A stretch of 64,000 nucleotides of DNA from Portunus trituberculatus (Eukaryota > Arthropoda > Malacostraca > Decapoda > Portunidae), in the NCBI RefSeq assembly GCF_017591435.1, contig NC_059303.1, positions 17,877,709 to 17,941,708 of the forward strand. Reading direction: 5' to 3'. Positions 41,330 through 53,960 of this stretch are shown here, piece by piece. The position numbers and the translations under genes are program-made. The notes beneath the pieces were generated by a model, which made no database searches, was not told where the DNA came from, and saw nothing but the letters and a program-made list of their open reading frames with translations. Every line of letters starts with the position of its first letter. Positions within the stretch are counted from its first letter, which is position 1.

Positions 41330-43873
41330 GCAACAATTACTTACTATCTAATTACATACCACACATCTCCATGTAAACTTACCACACAGCATAATCACAT
41401 TTTCAACTCAAAATTACATTTTTTTTTGTTTCTAGCAATTAGTATTACCTAAAGTTATTAATATAACACAATCAATGCTACATGATTTATCTAATTACAT
41501 GAAATGGGTCTTAAACTGTGATAATAATGTAATCAATTCATGTCTACATAGGAGACACCTTCACTGCTCAGTACAAGGTGTGAATGCTGCAAGTTTTAGT
41601 CTTAGAAGAATTGAATAAACCACAGATATTTTTTAACAGTTACATCCACTGATAAATGAAGAATATTCTCAATAATGCTGATTCAGTACACTGCCTAGAT
41701 AGATTCCACTGCTAATGCATAAATAGATTCAACACAATCTAGAGATGTTGGAAAGATATGTACATCAAAAATGAGTAAAATTACTAAAATGTGCTCATGT
41801 TACTTCAAGTCAAAGGAGATCTGCTGCCTTCAAGGAAGCAGTATCTGGGGAGCTGTGGTGCTGCTCACACTTGGGTCCTGACAGCCACAATGCTACACAT
41901 GCAAGCTCAAAACACTACACCAAGTCTATACCTGGAGATGAATTTTAGGGAAAACTAATTAAGTTTTTTCTCATCAGCTTTTGTACATCTAAAAATAATT
42001 TAAAATGCTCATAGTCTACTTTCACTTTTGTTTACTAAAATACATAAAATAATGGTAAAATCAACCAGCAGCAGGAACAGTAGTAATTTTGAGTTCAAAC
42101 AAAAACATCCATCGCGTCAGAGGTGATACCTGTGATGTGCTTCCCACATGCAGAATGACTCGCACCTTGATGCGACACATCCACGTAACACTCTCTTCAC
42201 TTTCAGCTGTCCTCACCAAATAAAATGCAGACAAACAGTTTCTTTTCCTTATACATTCAGAGTTGTTGTTACATCATGAACAAGAATGCCTAATTGTGAA
42301 AGCAGCAGAACTTACCCAACATCCTACTGGAACACAAGCAATGTGAAAATACAGTGCACACATTTGTACATTATTTACTTACACATCTATCTGATGGGCG
42401 TCAGGCAAGCCCGTGATTCAAAATGTTGCTGCTGGAATGTATCAGGCATTCTCAATTTTATAAAAGAAACAGGCAAATTAGTAGACTTGGAAATTTCATG
42501 GAATTATGGATGTATTAAGAGGAAACAAGCTTTCTGGCCATGGGTGCAATGCTCTTGGTGCCTGAAGCATAATATTGATCAATCTGCATGGATGTATGCA
42601 TACACATGTACACATGCACACCACACCATACAACAGGCTACTGCTTAGGGAATCTTCACTAATATGCTTTTTTGGGGGTTGAAAATTATTCACACTGAAA
42701 TTTCAGTGCATTTTCAACTGGAACAACAACAAAAAAGTACATTCACAACCTTCACTTCTGAGGGATATTATAATAAACTTAATTTACCAAGGATTATGAA
42801 AATGATAAAACAATTATTATTCCACATGTATCACACATGTACCTCTGCTCTCATTCTAATCTTGATGTGATGCAACATGAAGCAAATAAATACTAGAGAT
42901 GAGATGAAATGTAAAGATACAAATGAGAGGGGTTAACAAACACTACCATATACATGTTTTACAATGTACAAAACTATCTTTATATGACATGATTCTTTTA
43001 ATGTTCCATTACTTCCATATTTCTGCATATTACTGGGCACCCTATCCTACAGCAACTAAAATTATGATCTCTTTTGCAGAAAGGCACACAAAAAAGGGCA
43101 AAAACTGCAAGTAAAGTACCTTAAAACATCAAAGGAAAACATAATTCAAGACAGGAAAAAAATCCTGACTCATGATATTCATTCACTTTTTGCAGGGATT
43201 CTATCACAGTCTGTCATCAGCTGTAAGGCTTAGCTAAAATCACAATAAAACTATAATGCAAATTATGCAAACAAGGATATTACTGAAACATTGTTTCTAA
43301 TCACATTTGGAGAAAAAAATAAATAAATAAAAAAAAAAATTAAGCCTTTTGCTGGGCTTATCCCTTTGTGGTACAGAAGAAAAATGATTTCACAATGATG
43401 AGGTAAGAAACCTTTCCCTCCGCGGAGGGTGACGAGCCTCCCGGCACTTGCCTCAACAGGTGCGTGAGGGGCGGGAACTCCTACGGGCCACCGCTGCTGG
43501 CCCACCCAGTGTGTGTGGTGTTGCCGTGATCAAGACAATAGGAATACCTATGTACTAATGCCAAAATTGCTCAATATATTAACAAAAATAATATAACAGT
43601 CTTAACACCTGAGGGACTACTTGTTCTTCTCTCTGGTACCTGGATGACTGCACTCCTCCAGGCCATCCCCTCGCAGGGCGCCCCGCATGGTGCCTGAGCT
43701 CCCTGCAACGTGCCTTCTTCTCTCCTGGAGACTTGATCGCTCGTCAATTCGTGTTTATCACAAGCTCAGGTTAGTTTTCTCACAAACCTTGCACATGACC
43801 CACCATTGCCTCCAGTTCTTCATCCTGGTAGTCATTCTTTGTTCTGCCCCCTGCCAGGGCTTGCTGGGCTTGT
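40326..43873 (-). other. probable 3' UTR of the kinase gene
   Basis: No coding frames with recognisable domains. It holds (CA)n at 41,250-41,326 and a GC-rich patch at 43,416-43,510 with the perfect palindrome CCCTCCGCGGAGGG and a GCACTTG/CAGGTGC hairpin. Confidence 0.4.
41250..41326. repeat. (CA)n microsatellite
   Basis: About 38 CA units. Confidence 0.95.
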
Positions 43874-43986
43874 CTATGGACGTATGACACCTCTCTGGGT
43901 GAGGCCTTCAAACCGCTTGTATGTGTAGTTGATGAACACCCAGTCCTTGTAGCCCGCCTCGCCCTCCCTCACGGGTGGGGAAACAG
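43874..43986 (-). CDS. trc: kinase exon 10: hydrophobic motif and stop
   Basis: PVSPPVREGEAGYKDWVFIN, then YTYKRFEGLTQRGVIRP and TAG. YKDWVFINYTYKRFEGLT matches STK38, with the regulatory Thr preserved. Acceptor CGTTGCAG. Confidence 0.97.
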
Positions 43987-46900
43987 CTGCAACGGAAGAC
44001 GCTGCTTCAGTTTCAAGCAGAAAATAAAAATGCATTAGATGGGAAGTAAATGAATTATACGTATAAAGATACTCTAGATCACATTTACATGTGATGACTC
44101 AATTAACGGGACATGAAATACCAGAGAATACTTTAAGAGCCATTGTCTTAAAACACAATGTACTAACTTTCCTTGACAAGTGAATTTAAATGATAAAAGC
44201 AAGGCAAAAAACAGCATGCAGCATCTCTCTTCAGCCACTGAAAATGCCACCAGCCTTTGCAGTGCTGCTTCTCATGTAACATAAGAAAGAAGGTTAAGCA
44301 ATTTCCATGTAATTTACTGCCAGGGGAGTTGGGTCTGTGTGCTGGATGGAACTCATTACAGAGTTTGCAATGCCCAGCCTTGAGGAGGCACATGTGATGA
44401 AGCTTTGACTTCTTACTCAAGACTGCAATGTGCTGGCTATTCCTTCACAGGTGCAGCTCTCTGAACACTCCTCAAAGCAAGTGTTCATCTAGAGCTGAAT
44501 GAATGGAATATACTATGATTTTAAAAGCATACAAATTTGGTCAACGCACTGTTTTGAGATTCAAAGATATCTTTAAGTACAAGACAGATACCTAAGTCCA
44601 AAGTGGAAACCAATGACGAATGAGTATTTGACAACCACCAAAACTATCAAGCTTGTAAAGGGGTTCATGCCTTTCCTCATTAGTTTATTCTCAACAAAAT
44701 AATTCTCCATTAATACATTGATAGAGATTATTGTGATCATTGACTGGCTTCAATAGACAAACCACTGAGCCAGCATTAACTGTCTCCAGGTCACTAAGAT
44801 AGAGAGGTATGACTTAACAACTTTGACAAAGGGTAGATTAAATTTCTATTCACTAATTAACTAATAGAATAATTATCTGTAATGTTGAAAAAATCTAAAA
44901 ACATGGAAGCACATGCCCCTCTCCAGGAAACAAGGCAACAGTGAGTCACGGCAGAATGTGACTCATATCAAATTCCTTCAAACAGAATCAAGGAATGAAT
45001 CAGACTAAGACAATCTGTAAATGAGATGACGGTATCTTTATTTTCTATCTGCAAGCCAAAAATAAGCGAGACAAGGCTGCATATGTCAGTAAGGACAAAG
45101 CCATGGAGAACTGGATAATTTTCATGATGCTTAAAGAGCGGTCAGTTTTGTCATGCACCTGATCCAGCAACAGTTGTCTGAACAGGGCTGCAATATTCAA
45201 TGTTTCTACAAGACCATGGCTCTCAAAACCTAGAGTAATGAATAGGAGTGGTTTCTAGTCAGGGTAATGGTCAGATGCAAGACTAATACATACAAGCAAG
45301 ACGCAAAAGGCACGATCCCTCAGAAGCACAGGTGAACAATGCAATCTAGAGAGCGCTCGGTGTGTCTGAGAGGAATGACTGTTCGCATGCTTAAAAATAT
45401 TACTAAATACGAGACCAGTTTGCAAAGAGGTGACTTTTTCAAGGCCGCACGGAGAGGGGAGCCAACACAACCACCGCGATTTGAAACTCTGGTGCATTCC
45501 CTTTCAGGCCGCGCTTCTGTTTGAATGCCGTGTGACAAAAGTCTTTATGCGTACGTGTGCTTCTCACAGTGGGAGACGTTAAAACACAAGACCTGTTTGT
45601 CTGTGAGCCTATACAACTCATAGCTGACTCCATCACACTGCTATCATCACCATCATCATCATCATTGTCCACTTCCACACCCGCCTGCTGCTTCCCAAAC
45701 ATGTGGGGTGGCATTCCTTTAGGTCACATAAAACTTACAGACTCAACCCAAACTTAGTCCATGTCACACTTTGGGAGACCTTCAACAGACACATGGTCAA
45801 GACTCAATAGCTTGTATGGCAGCTCAGTGAGATCAATGGTAATGTTATTACATCAGAAGCATAGCTCAGGCTTGGCACCTCAAGGTCTGACTCATGATAG
45901 AAAAAGAGGAATTTGTTCTCTGATATTCACACAGTTGATTGATGTCATAACAAGTGTCAGTTTATATATAGGAGTATCAATATTCAATACACATCAAGGC
46001 ATGCAGATTATAACCATCTATAATAAAAGCTACATCTATATATAACCATGAAAAAATACTACAGAACTAATGTATGTAAAAATGTACAGTGAGACCAAAG
46101 GACCAGAGTAAATCTACATTATATCTACAGTTTAGGGAAGCTGTCAGTGGGAATTTACCCAGCAAATTTATGAACTAGCACCAATTTACCCACAAATTTA
46201 CATACTAGCACCAAGTACCACAGGTCATTATCATTAGGGGCCCATGAAAAGTGGCAGGAAAGAGCAAGTTTCCCAAGGCTGTCTTCCTTGTGGCCCCAAA
46301 CCCAAGCAACTAAAGAGAACTTACGTAGTTTTATGTCAACTTCCGGAAACTCATCGAAGTTGCTCGTGTCATCGATGGACTTCACTTCAACGTTGATTGC
46401 CGAAGGTCGTTCTCTTGTGTGCTCCCAATCAACCTGCTGCAAGCCAGGAGAGGAAGGTATTAGCAAAGACCATGAATGATAAGCTTCTTCACTCATGTTC
46501 TACCACTCACATGCTAATTAGCAGTGACACATGGCATTTGTTACAATTACTCGTAAAGGACAGAACTAGACATTATGATACGAGAAATAAAGACTGAGAT
46601 GCTTCATGTCAAGAGAAGAGCTACAGGGAAGTTGAGGTTGTTTGTTTGTACCTGGAAGAACTTCATACACTTGAGGTCTTCTATGCCTTGATGGGAGCCG
46701 GCCCTGCGGTCTGCCTCACAGCACAGCCTCAAGATGGTGTCCTTGGCCTGCTCTGAGATGGGAACTTCAGGAGGAAACACTAAGGTTTCCCGCCAGTTCA
46801 TTACCTTGCGGTAAGTTTCCTGAGCGTTTTCACTACAGAATGGGGGATAGCCTGTGGAGCAATGGTGTGACATCAGATCCATGCAAGAAAATGTGGAGAG

Positions 46901-49858
46901 GTTTCATCAAGAAATATTCAAATTATAATGCCTTCAATCTCAAAAATTCAGATAAGCAGAAGAGTGATTTTACAAAAGATGCTTGACCTAAACCATTTCA
47001 ATGCCTCAGCATGGATGACTCGGCTCTGAAGTAAGTCAGTGGTGTGGAGTGGACATTCCCTCAGTTAGTCAGTAATGGTCTTACCTATCAACATTTCATA
47101 CATGATGACACCCAGACTCCACCAGTCACAGCTTTGTCCATAGCCAGTCTGCATGAACACCTCTGGGGCGATGTAGTCTGGCGTCCCCACAGTGGAGTAA
47201 GCAAGAGCCCGCCGGTTTTTCTTCCAACTTTCTGCCCGACGCTTAGAATCCATAGGGTTGGATGCTGGAACATTGGAGTAGGTCGCTACGGTGGAGGAAA
47301 GGAAGAGGAGGAACAGGAGGAACAGGATTGGAAGCAAAAGTAAAAGATGTGATGCAAAGTTAACATTTACGGCAAGCAGAGGAGAGCAGAGAACAGACAG
47401 CACAGCAGAGAGCAGAGAGGCAAGATTATGCATTTAATATTTAGGAAGAGTTAGTAAACATGAGGAGTTGCAATATAAGTGATAAACAAGTTAAAGCAAA
47501 AACGTTACATATGCAGAAAGCACAAACAAATGATGAACAGATCACATCATCAAATAAGCAATGAGAAAAAAAATTACCCAAACAAGGAGGATTAAGGAAA
47601 GACATTAGTTTATTTAACAAAACATTAAGAAGTAAAAGAAAGATAAAGAACAGAAGGGGGAAGGGAATGGAGGAAACAAAAATCAAATTAATGGAGTGCC
47701 AAACTTATATGACTAATAAACTTAAGCAGCATATCTCAAAATAAAGCAAAATAATATGAAGATAATCAAATGTCAAGTCTACTTCATAAGATACTTGAAG
47801 CAATCACATTTCTGAGAGTTGACACCTTGCCATCCCATGCAAGCTATCCAATCACACCCCTGCAGTGAGTTGACACCTTCCTATCCCATGCAAGCCATCC
47901 AATCACACCCCTGCACTGAGTTAAAGCTACCGAGACAAAAAACGCACCGACTCTATAAGTTGTTTCCTTGATCAAGATTGCAAAGCGTCAATTTCCAGTG
48001 AGTATTTTCCTCCACCCTCTGTTAACTTGTTCCCACAAACAAACAAGGAATAATATTGCTTACTAGAGATTCTTCCTTTTGTAATATAACATCATCTTTA
48101 TGCAGTGTCAAAATATTTGTAGTAGATTTACTGTATATAGATAGATTTATTACAGAATCTTCCCTTGTATCTTCATTAATATCATCTTTATGTGGTGTAA
48201 AAGAGCTTAAACTGAATGAAGATTTATGCAAATTTACTAAGGAACTCTCTCTGTATACTCTCATTATCAACTTTCTGCAATGCAAAATTCGTGATATAAA
48301 TATAGAAGCAGATTAACTAGTCTTCCCTCTATACTCTTATCAACTAAAGAATCTTCTCTCTATAATCAATCATCTTTATACAGACTGAAAAATCTAAACA
48401 AAGACCATTTAATCAAGAGAACTCATCCCAAGCTACAATCCCCAAGCAACACATCACACTGGCCAGTCATCTCAGACTTACTAAAATCGGACGGTTTAGC
48501 TTGACTGAGGTCTTTGTAAAACTCTGTGCGATGAGACTTCTTCATTCCTGTACACAAGCCAAAGTCAGACAGCTTTATGTGTCCTCTGGCATCTAAAAGA
48601 AGGTTGTCGGGCTTGATATCTCTGTGGAGGGAACAAAAGACATCATTCAAAGTAACTTCCACTATATAAGTTACTATTTATAAACAGGGACATTTCTGTT
48701 TACTTTCTAACACAGTGGTGTCAAAGAAACCTCACAAAACAAATTCACAGCAGAGGGAAAATCACAAACAATTGAAATATCTGAGTTAATCTTCTGCTAA
48801 GGCAAAAATATGATAATCTGATGAAATGCACTCATCATGAAATAGAAGTCTTACCAAAGCAGGGGAAAGCCATGAGTCACTATACCTGTGAATGAAGCCA
48901 AGTTTGTGAATGGAGTCAATGGCAAGAGCCGTCTCCGCAATATAGAACTGAGTGCATTCTTCTGACAATGTATCCTTCTTCATTAATAAAGTCATCATGT
49001 CACCTGGAGAGGAACAAATAACACATGAGATACTGGTGTACAACCTAACACAAAGACCATCAACTGTGGTCACTATGAACAAAATTCATGCTCTTTATTG
49101 TACCACTGACAAAGTTTATGATCAGCAAAATTCTTCCACTCATTTCTAGGCCAAGAGTGAGATGCTTCCTCTTGTGGCTTGTTTCTGGAAGCTTTCATTG
49201 ATTTAACATAACAAGCAAGGGATCACTTCATCATTGTCCCTTATGGGGTAGGATGGCTTACTAGTCTTTCACATTTTCTTTTTATAGTTGTAAACCATCT
49301 CTTCAGAAAAGCAATGAACATCAGATAAAAGACTAGTCCCTAAAATAACACACACACGCACACGCACACACACACACACCGTTGATCAATAAACTGATCA
49401 ATGGAATGGACCAAGTGGATAATGAGAAACTGATCCCGAGAGAAGAATATGACATTCGAAGCACAAGATCGCATAGTAAAAAGCTGAGATGTCTGAGAGA
49501 TGTTAAAAAATATAGTTTCCCACAAAGATGTGTTGAGACGTGGAACAGTTTGAGTGAGGAAGTTGTGTCAGCAACGAGTGTGCATAGTTTTAAAGAAAAA
49601 TTGGATAAGTGTAGATATGGAGATGGGGCCACACGAGCATAAAGCCCAGGCCCTGTAAAACTACAACTAGGTAAATACAAATAGGTAAATACACCAAGAG
49701 TAATGTTTATTTCTGATCTTCCTGTAAAGTAATTTAATTCCTTTTGTTCTTTTGACTATTGTCCTTCAAGATGTCAAAAGACGCATTTGTTTGTCTTTTA
49801 AACTCACCAAATTTCTCTCCTTACCATCAGTACTACTACTATTACATCAGAAGCATTA

Positions 49859-49925
<67 letters not shown>

Positions 49926-50443
49926 CCAGCCAAGAACTCCATCACCAGGTAGAGGTTGATTGGGTCCTGAAAAGAGTAGTACATCTTGACGACCCACTGG
50001 TGATCGGCCTCCACCAGCACATCTCGCTCAGCTCTTACGTGTGCCACCTGCAACCACAACGCTGCATCAACAACTGCACATGTATCACTGAAACTACTGA
50101 ATCCTCCTATTGCATCACTGACTGTCCATGTAAAAGTGACACTACAATTATTACATATTCTCCTCTCTATACTTGAAGCTTCCTGTATTTGAAAGTACAC
50201 TGAGATCAAGCATGTGAACAGGATGTGTGATTGTCATAAATAATGTTTGTCTGAGAGGACTTTTCTTGCTTTGTCCAGAGTGAAGAGTGAAGAGAAAATC
50301 AAGTGGAATCTCACAAAACAAAGTAAATATCTTGATTTTCTTATGAATCATGCATTTCTTCTGGCTGAGGAATAACAGTGGCAATAATTTCTTAGCTAAT
50401 AAACAATGAAGACTTCCTAAATACAGTATATATAAGGGTGCAG

Positions 50444-50480
<37 letters not shown>

Positions 50481-50700
50481 GATACAAGCTGAAGGTTTTT
50501 ACAATACAACACCTATCAGAGTGCAGAGGAAGGAATACTACGCAGCAAGGCTCACTAAGTCTTGACTCTTGAGGACAATACAAAGACTCACCTGCTCCTT
50601 CTCCAACATGTCTGCCTTTCGTAGGATCTTCATGGCGTAGATGTGGCCAGTATCCTTTTTTTGCACTAATCGTACCTGAATGGAATGAGATAATTAGTCC

Positions 50701-50747
<47 letters not shown>

Positions 50748-52608
50748 GCTTTGCTATGACTACAATATTCACTTGCTTGGTTTCAGATGACAACAAAATA
50801 ATTACACTTTTTGAACTTTTAATCTTTATGAATATACAGAAGAGGGTTAAAAATTGCCTACACACCATAAACTTTCAGGTGACAAAAATAATAATAAAAA
50901 TCTGACTTCTTGAACTTCTAATCTTTATGAAAATGCAATAAATAGTTAAACAATCTCATCATTATGACCAGAAGCTTCAACAAAGTACAATCCTTCATGA
51001 TATTCTAAAGAGTGTCTATTTATATTGTGAAAAACAGCAAACTAAGATTCAGGAAACTTCAGGAAATGCTTCACCAGATAGTAACACAACACAGCAGTCT
51101 TCCAAAACACAACACAAACTAAATCAATTCTAAAGAGTGTCTATTTATGTATACTGTAATAAAAAACATAGCAAACTAGAATTCAGGACACTTCAGGAAA
51201 TGCTTCCCCAGATAGTAACACAACACAGCAGCCTTCCAAAACACAACATAACACAAAATAAATGAAGGATTCAAAGGAAATCACCAAAGCTTTCATACTC
51301 TAACATTTCTGAAACTGATTAAAACACACACAAAACTTATATTCTCATTCAAACACCCCAAACATAAATAAAAAAAAAAAAAACTATAGGTGTAGGATAC
51401 AATCTCATCTAAACAGTTCTGACTTCATATTAAAAAAAAAACTATCTGATGTGCATGTATTTCCCACAGCTGTCTATTTACATACCAGGCTAGCCAACCC
51501 ACACAGCAGCACCAAACACAACAGATGAAGCAACACACACTCATGCACACATCCCTAATATCCTAAGCCCATTGGTTCATAGATAAGGTAAGACTCAAGA
51601 CAAAGCCACACCACCTACCTCTCCAAATGCTCCCCGGCCAATGACCTTCAGAGCTTCAAAGTCCTCTACACCAAGGCGAGATCTCTTGAGGCGCAGGAAT
51701 TCTGTTTCCTTCTGGGCATGCTGCTGTCGTTTCTCCTGTTTTTGGTCCTCCGACAACCCCTCTTCCTTCATGCTCTCCTCCAACTTGTCTTGCCTATGAA
51801 GGGACAACAGGTGTAAACTTCAAAGATTTCTAAGAGAGTCCCGAGGTACTCCAGGCTTATGAGAGTTAATGGAGATATATTAAGTATTTGAAGTCATAAA
51901 TAACAGTACAGTTATCATCTGCCGTGACTAATAATAAAAGGATTCACAGGTAGTTGGTTTGTGTGAGGAATGAATGTTGGTAAATTAACTAAGTATAGGA
52001 AAAGATACAGTGCAAGAAATGCCAGTAATGTTAATATCAACCGCACATCCTGTCTTGTCTTTCCTGGATAAATCAAACACCACTAGTGATAACATAGGAG
52101 CAGATAACATTGGTGCAGACTCAGTACTCAAGGTAATACGAGGATTTCAAAGGTTGGATAAATTTCTGGAGATAGATGGAAATATGTGAGTGTGTTACCC
52201 CTGTCTCTGTCTCCTCCCCATGACTCAGCACTCACTGCTTCACTCTGGAACTCCCTGTCTGCTTCTTAATTTCCATCTTCCTATGACCTTAACTCATTTT
52301 AAGTGGGAGGTTTCAAAACGTTTATCCCATTCTTTGGCTAACTCTCCTGGACCTGCTGGGGGACTGGCATCTAACTGAATTTTTTTTTGTTTAATTATCT
52401 TTGTTGCCCTTGGCTAGACTTTCCCTTTACACACAAAAAAAAAAAAAAAAAAAATGCACTCTGTTTCTCCTGCACGTACTCACCTTTGTTTCCTCTCCAG
52501 GTGTTGTGCGATGAGGTTGGAGTAATAGTTTTCCAGCGTCACCTTCGCCTTGGTGGCCTTGTCCAGCGTGTGGCCGCTGAAGCGAATCTGGCCCTCCGTC
52601 GCCGCCAT
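43874..52608 (-). CDS. trc: tricornered / NDR (STK38-type) kinase, 10 coding exons
   Basis: Complete gene model; exons are listed separately. NDR kinases are AGC-family Ser/Thr kinases of a Hippo-like pathway that act with MOB coactivators, Furry and a GCK-III or Hippo-type upstream kinase in cell shape, neurite and centrosome control. The 462-residue product has the S100/MOB-binding helix (about 20-80), glycine loop GRGAFGEV, kinase Lys in YAMKILRK, HRDIKPDN, DFG, the long basic auto-inhibitory insert (DSKRRAESWKKNRRALA), activation-loop Ser in YSTVGTPDY, APE, and a C-terminal hydrophobic motif with Thr (FINYTYKRF). Human STK38 is 465 residues. Every exon phase agrees and there are no internal stops. 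The C-terminus ends GVIRP, shorter than the human tail. Confidence 0.98.
43987..46324. other. kinase intron 9
   Basis: 2.3 kb of unique sequence with a small CATCAT run near 45,645-45,665. No exon, mobile element or long microsatellite recognised. Confidence 0.6.
46325..46433 (-). CDS. trc: kinase exon 9: C-terminal extension
   Basis: VDWEHTRERPSAINVEVKSI, then DDTSNFDEFPEVDIKL. SIDDTSNFDEFPE is nearly invariant in NDR kinases. Confidence 0.97.
46652..46851 (-). CDS. trc: kinase exon 8: C-lobe
   Basis: YPPFCSENAQETYRKVMNWR, ETLVFPPEVPISEQAKDTIL, then the C-lobe Arg region (CCEADRRAGSHQGIEDLK) and KFFQ. Confidence 0.97.
47085..47285 (-). CDS. trc: kinase exon 7: auto-inhibitory insert and activation loop
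   Basis: It holds the basic insert DSKRRAESWKKNRRALAYST, the activation loop Ser, VGTPDYIAPEVFMQTGYGQ and CDWWSLGVIMYEMLIG. The linker before it (YSNVPASNPM) is longer than in human STK38. Confidence 0.97.
47286..48481. other. kinase intron 6
   Basis: Contains two copies of a 54-base unit (GAGTTGACACCTT.C.ATCCC at about 47,815 and 47,869) and a degenerate repeat around ATCATCTTTATG at 48,060-48,370. Confidence 0.6.
48482..48621 (-). CDS. trc: kinase exon 6: catalytic loop and DFG
   Basis: DIKPDNLLLDARGHIKLSDF, then GLCTGMKKSHRTEFYKDLSQ and AKPSDF. With the Arg from exon 5 it completes HRDIKPDN; DFG binds magnesium. Confidence 0.97.
48886..49003 (-). CDS. trc: kinase exon 5: alpha-D to alpha-E
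   Basis: GDMMTLLMKKDTLSEECTQF, then YIAETALAIDSIHKLGFIHR, as in STK38. Confidence 0.97.
49380..49693 (+). mobile_element. LINE A 3'-end fragment
   Basis: LINGMDQVDNEKLIPREEYD to GDGATRA then stop, plus a duplicated AGGTAAATACA end. Preceded by an ACACACGC-type run (49,350-49,379); the 3' end lacks a long (AC)n. Close in sequence to the copies at 1,261 and 13,485. Confidence 0.9.
49862..49923. repeat. (CA)n forming the exon 4 donor side
   Basis: About 30 CA units; in gene orientation the intron starts GTGTGTGTG with no other donor sequence. Confidence 0.95.
49924..50047 (-). CDS. trc: kinase exon 4: alpha-C to hinge
   Basis: VAHVRAERDVLVEADHQWVV, then KMYYSFQDPINLYLVMEFLA and GG. It contains the alpha-C Glu (RAERD) and hinge MEF. 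Confidence 0.97.
50048..50591. other. kinase intron 3
   Basis: Unique sequence with a 32-base poly(A) at 50,446-50,477; no exon seen. Confidence 0.6.
50592..50675 (-). CDS. trc: kinase exon 3: N-lobe lysine
   Basis: 28 codons: VRLVQKKDTGHIYAMKILRK, then ADMLEKEQ. The Lys in AMK binds ATP phosphates. Confidence 0.97.
50676..51618. other. kinase intron 2
   Basis: (TC)n at 50,704-50,744 and a tandem duplication with a 125-base period at about 51,010-51,260 (GAGTGTCTATTTAT, CTTCAGGAAATGCTTC.CCAG, CCAAAACACAACA shared). No exon. Confidence 0.7.
51619..51793 (-). CDS. trc: kinase exon 2: N-terminal regulatory helix and glycine loop
   Basis: QDKLEESMKEEGLSEDQKQE, KRQQHAQKETEFLRLKRSRL and GVEDFEALKVIGRGAFGE. 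The first part completes the MOB/S100-binding region. Confidence 0.97.
51794..52483. other. kinase intron 1
   Basis: Contains the LINE B fragment at 52,225-52,455; the rest is unique. Confidence 0.7.
52225..52455 (+). mobile_element. LINE B 3'-end fragment
   Basis: CTCTGGAACTCCCTGTCTGC (LWNSLSA), CCATCTTCCTATGACC, GGCTAACTCTCCTGGACCTG and CCCTTGGCTAGACTTTCC, then a 21-base poly(A). It is the clearest LINE B end and has no (AC)n border. Confidence 0.85.
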
Positions 52609-52620
52609 CCGGCCCACCCC
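52484..52620 (-). CDS. trc: kinase exon 1: start codon and N-terminal helix
   Basis: Coding from the ATG at 52,608: MAATEGQIRFSGHTLDKATK, then AKVTLENYYSNLIAQHLERK and Q. VTLENYYSNLIAQH is the hallmark NDR N-terminus. The exon begins at an acceptor (TACCTGTGCAG) 12 bases upstream of ATG, so the 5' UTR continues in an upstream exon. Confidence 0.96.
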
Positions 52621-53219
52621 TGCACAGGTAGAACAGGGCCATTAGTTGCAGTCAATCAGCCAACCTACCTAGCATCCTTATTTTCCCTCACGGGTATGAA
52701 TACTAAGCTTTCCATGCATCAGCCACTAATTAATGGAGAAGTGACTATAAATGCATCAGTTGTAAGTCAATGAACCAACCTGAGACTAAAAATAAACTTG
52801 CGGTAACAAAAGCAGGAAAAGAATATCACGTGCTAACTTTCACGTCCGATCTCTGCTTCCTGACACACACACACACACACACACGGGAAATTTTTGAATG
52901 AAGGAGAAAAAAAATATGTACAGCTTCCCCACAAAAATCTAGGAGAGAGAGAGAGAGAGAGAGAGAGAACCCCACCCCACCCCACGAAGCGTCTCATTTA
53001 GGTCAAGCACAATGTTATCTTCACGCTAGGAAGTCACATTATGCAAAATCCAGTAAAGAAAACGAGATACAGGCGACCTAGTGTTGTGGCCGCTGTGTTT
53101 TGTGATGCTACTGATAAAAAACACGGATTCTGCATCACCCGTGGACGGAAACACGAAGGTCCAACAAAAATAACGGTGCGTCATTTGAAAATAGTGGTGG
53201 CGAGAGTGGTGTTTTACAA
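52621..53219. other. upstream of kinase start; no coding seen
   Basis: Unique sequence with (AC)n at 52,863-52,884 and (GA)n at 52,942-52,968. A plus frame at 53,041-53,280 (79 codons) has no recognisable feature. Confidence 0.5.
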
Positions 53220-53960
53220 AACGGCGATATGTAGTGTAAAAGTGATGGAAGTGAGATCAGAGAAAGGGGAAAAAACATGAAAAAAGCCAATAAATAACAT
53301 CTATGGCCTTGGAAAGTTGCCCTGGCAAGAGAGTGTAGCGTTTTAACCCTTCATTACCATGCCGCGTTTTCTTATTCATTCTGTTTACTATTTTGGCGAT
53401 TTTATACAGTTTCAGAAACATATGTAGGGATCAGGATAGTAAAGATTCTGGCCATTAATCTTTGCACCTCTCTACATCCTTCATAATGCAAATAAGATAA
53501 TCCAATCATACCCCAGATTCAAGGTAAAAATGCGTCTCAGTATTGAAGTGTTTTAAAAGGGCGATAATGTTGCAAAAGGAATATGTAAATGTTTTGAGTC
53601 AGTAGACTGTAGCAAAGATGCAAGGGAGGTGAAAGAGGAAGAAAACACATGAAAACCTGACAAATAACCACTGTTGCCTGTGAAACACACTGATAAGAGA
53701 CGAGAAACGTTTCACAATAAAGTAACGCAGAAGGAATACGTAAACTTTAAGCTTGTCAACGCAGTGCCGTGTAGCAGTGACTGAAGCTTAAGGGCGGAGA
53801 CAACAGCATGCAAACCGTACTAATAACCTGTGTGGCTTTTGAAAATAGTCATGAGCGGTTAAAAATACAACACCAAATGCAATTGGTAAACTTAATGCTT
53901 GTAAACGCAGTACGGTGGAGCAGTGAGCAGTGATGGAAGCAGGGTGAGGGAGGAGACAGC
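53220..53960 (+). repeat. family R tandem array, about 145-165-base unit, split by a MITE
   Basis: Units with GTAAA.TT.A.GCTTGT.AACGCAGT, TGTAGCAGTGA..GAAG, AACATGAAAA..C and AATAACC..TGTGGC.TTTGAAA recur at about 53,220, 53,580, 53,735 and 53,880. The first is cut by MITE M copy 2. The same motifs appear in the single R units elsewhere. Confidence 0.7.
53343..53556 (-). mobile_element. MITE family M, copy 2
   Basis: Reverse orientation relative to copy 1: left TTAACCCTTCATTACCATGC, right CAGTATTGAAGTGTTTTAA, internal TACAGTTTCAGAAACATATG. TTAA on both borders. Confidence 0.82.

Larger units (their letters stand above)
49004..49923. other. kinase intron 4
   Basis: Holds a LINE A fragment (49,380-49,693) and the (CA)n at 49,862-49,923 that borders the exon 4 donor. 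Confidence 0.8.

Noticed and set aside
53041..53280. 79-codon plus-strand frame upstream of the kinase
   Set aside because: No recognisable domain; its 3' part overlaps repeat family R.
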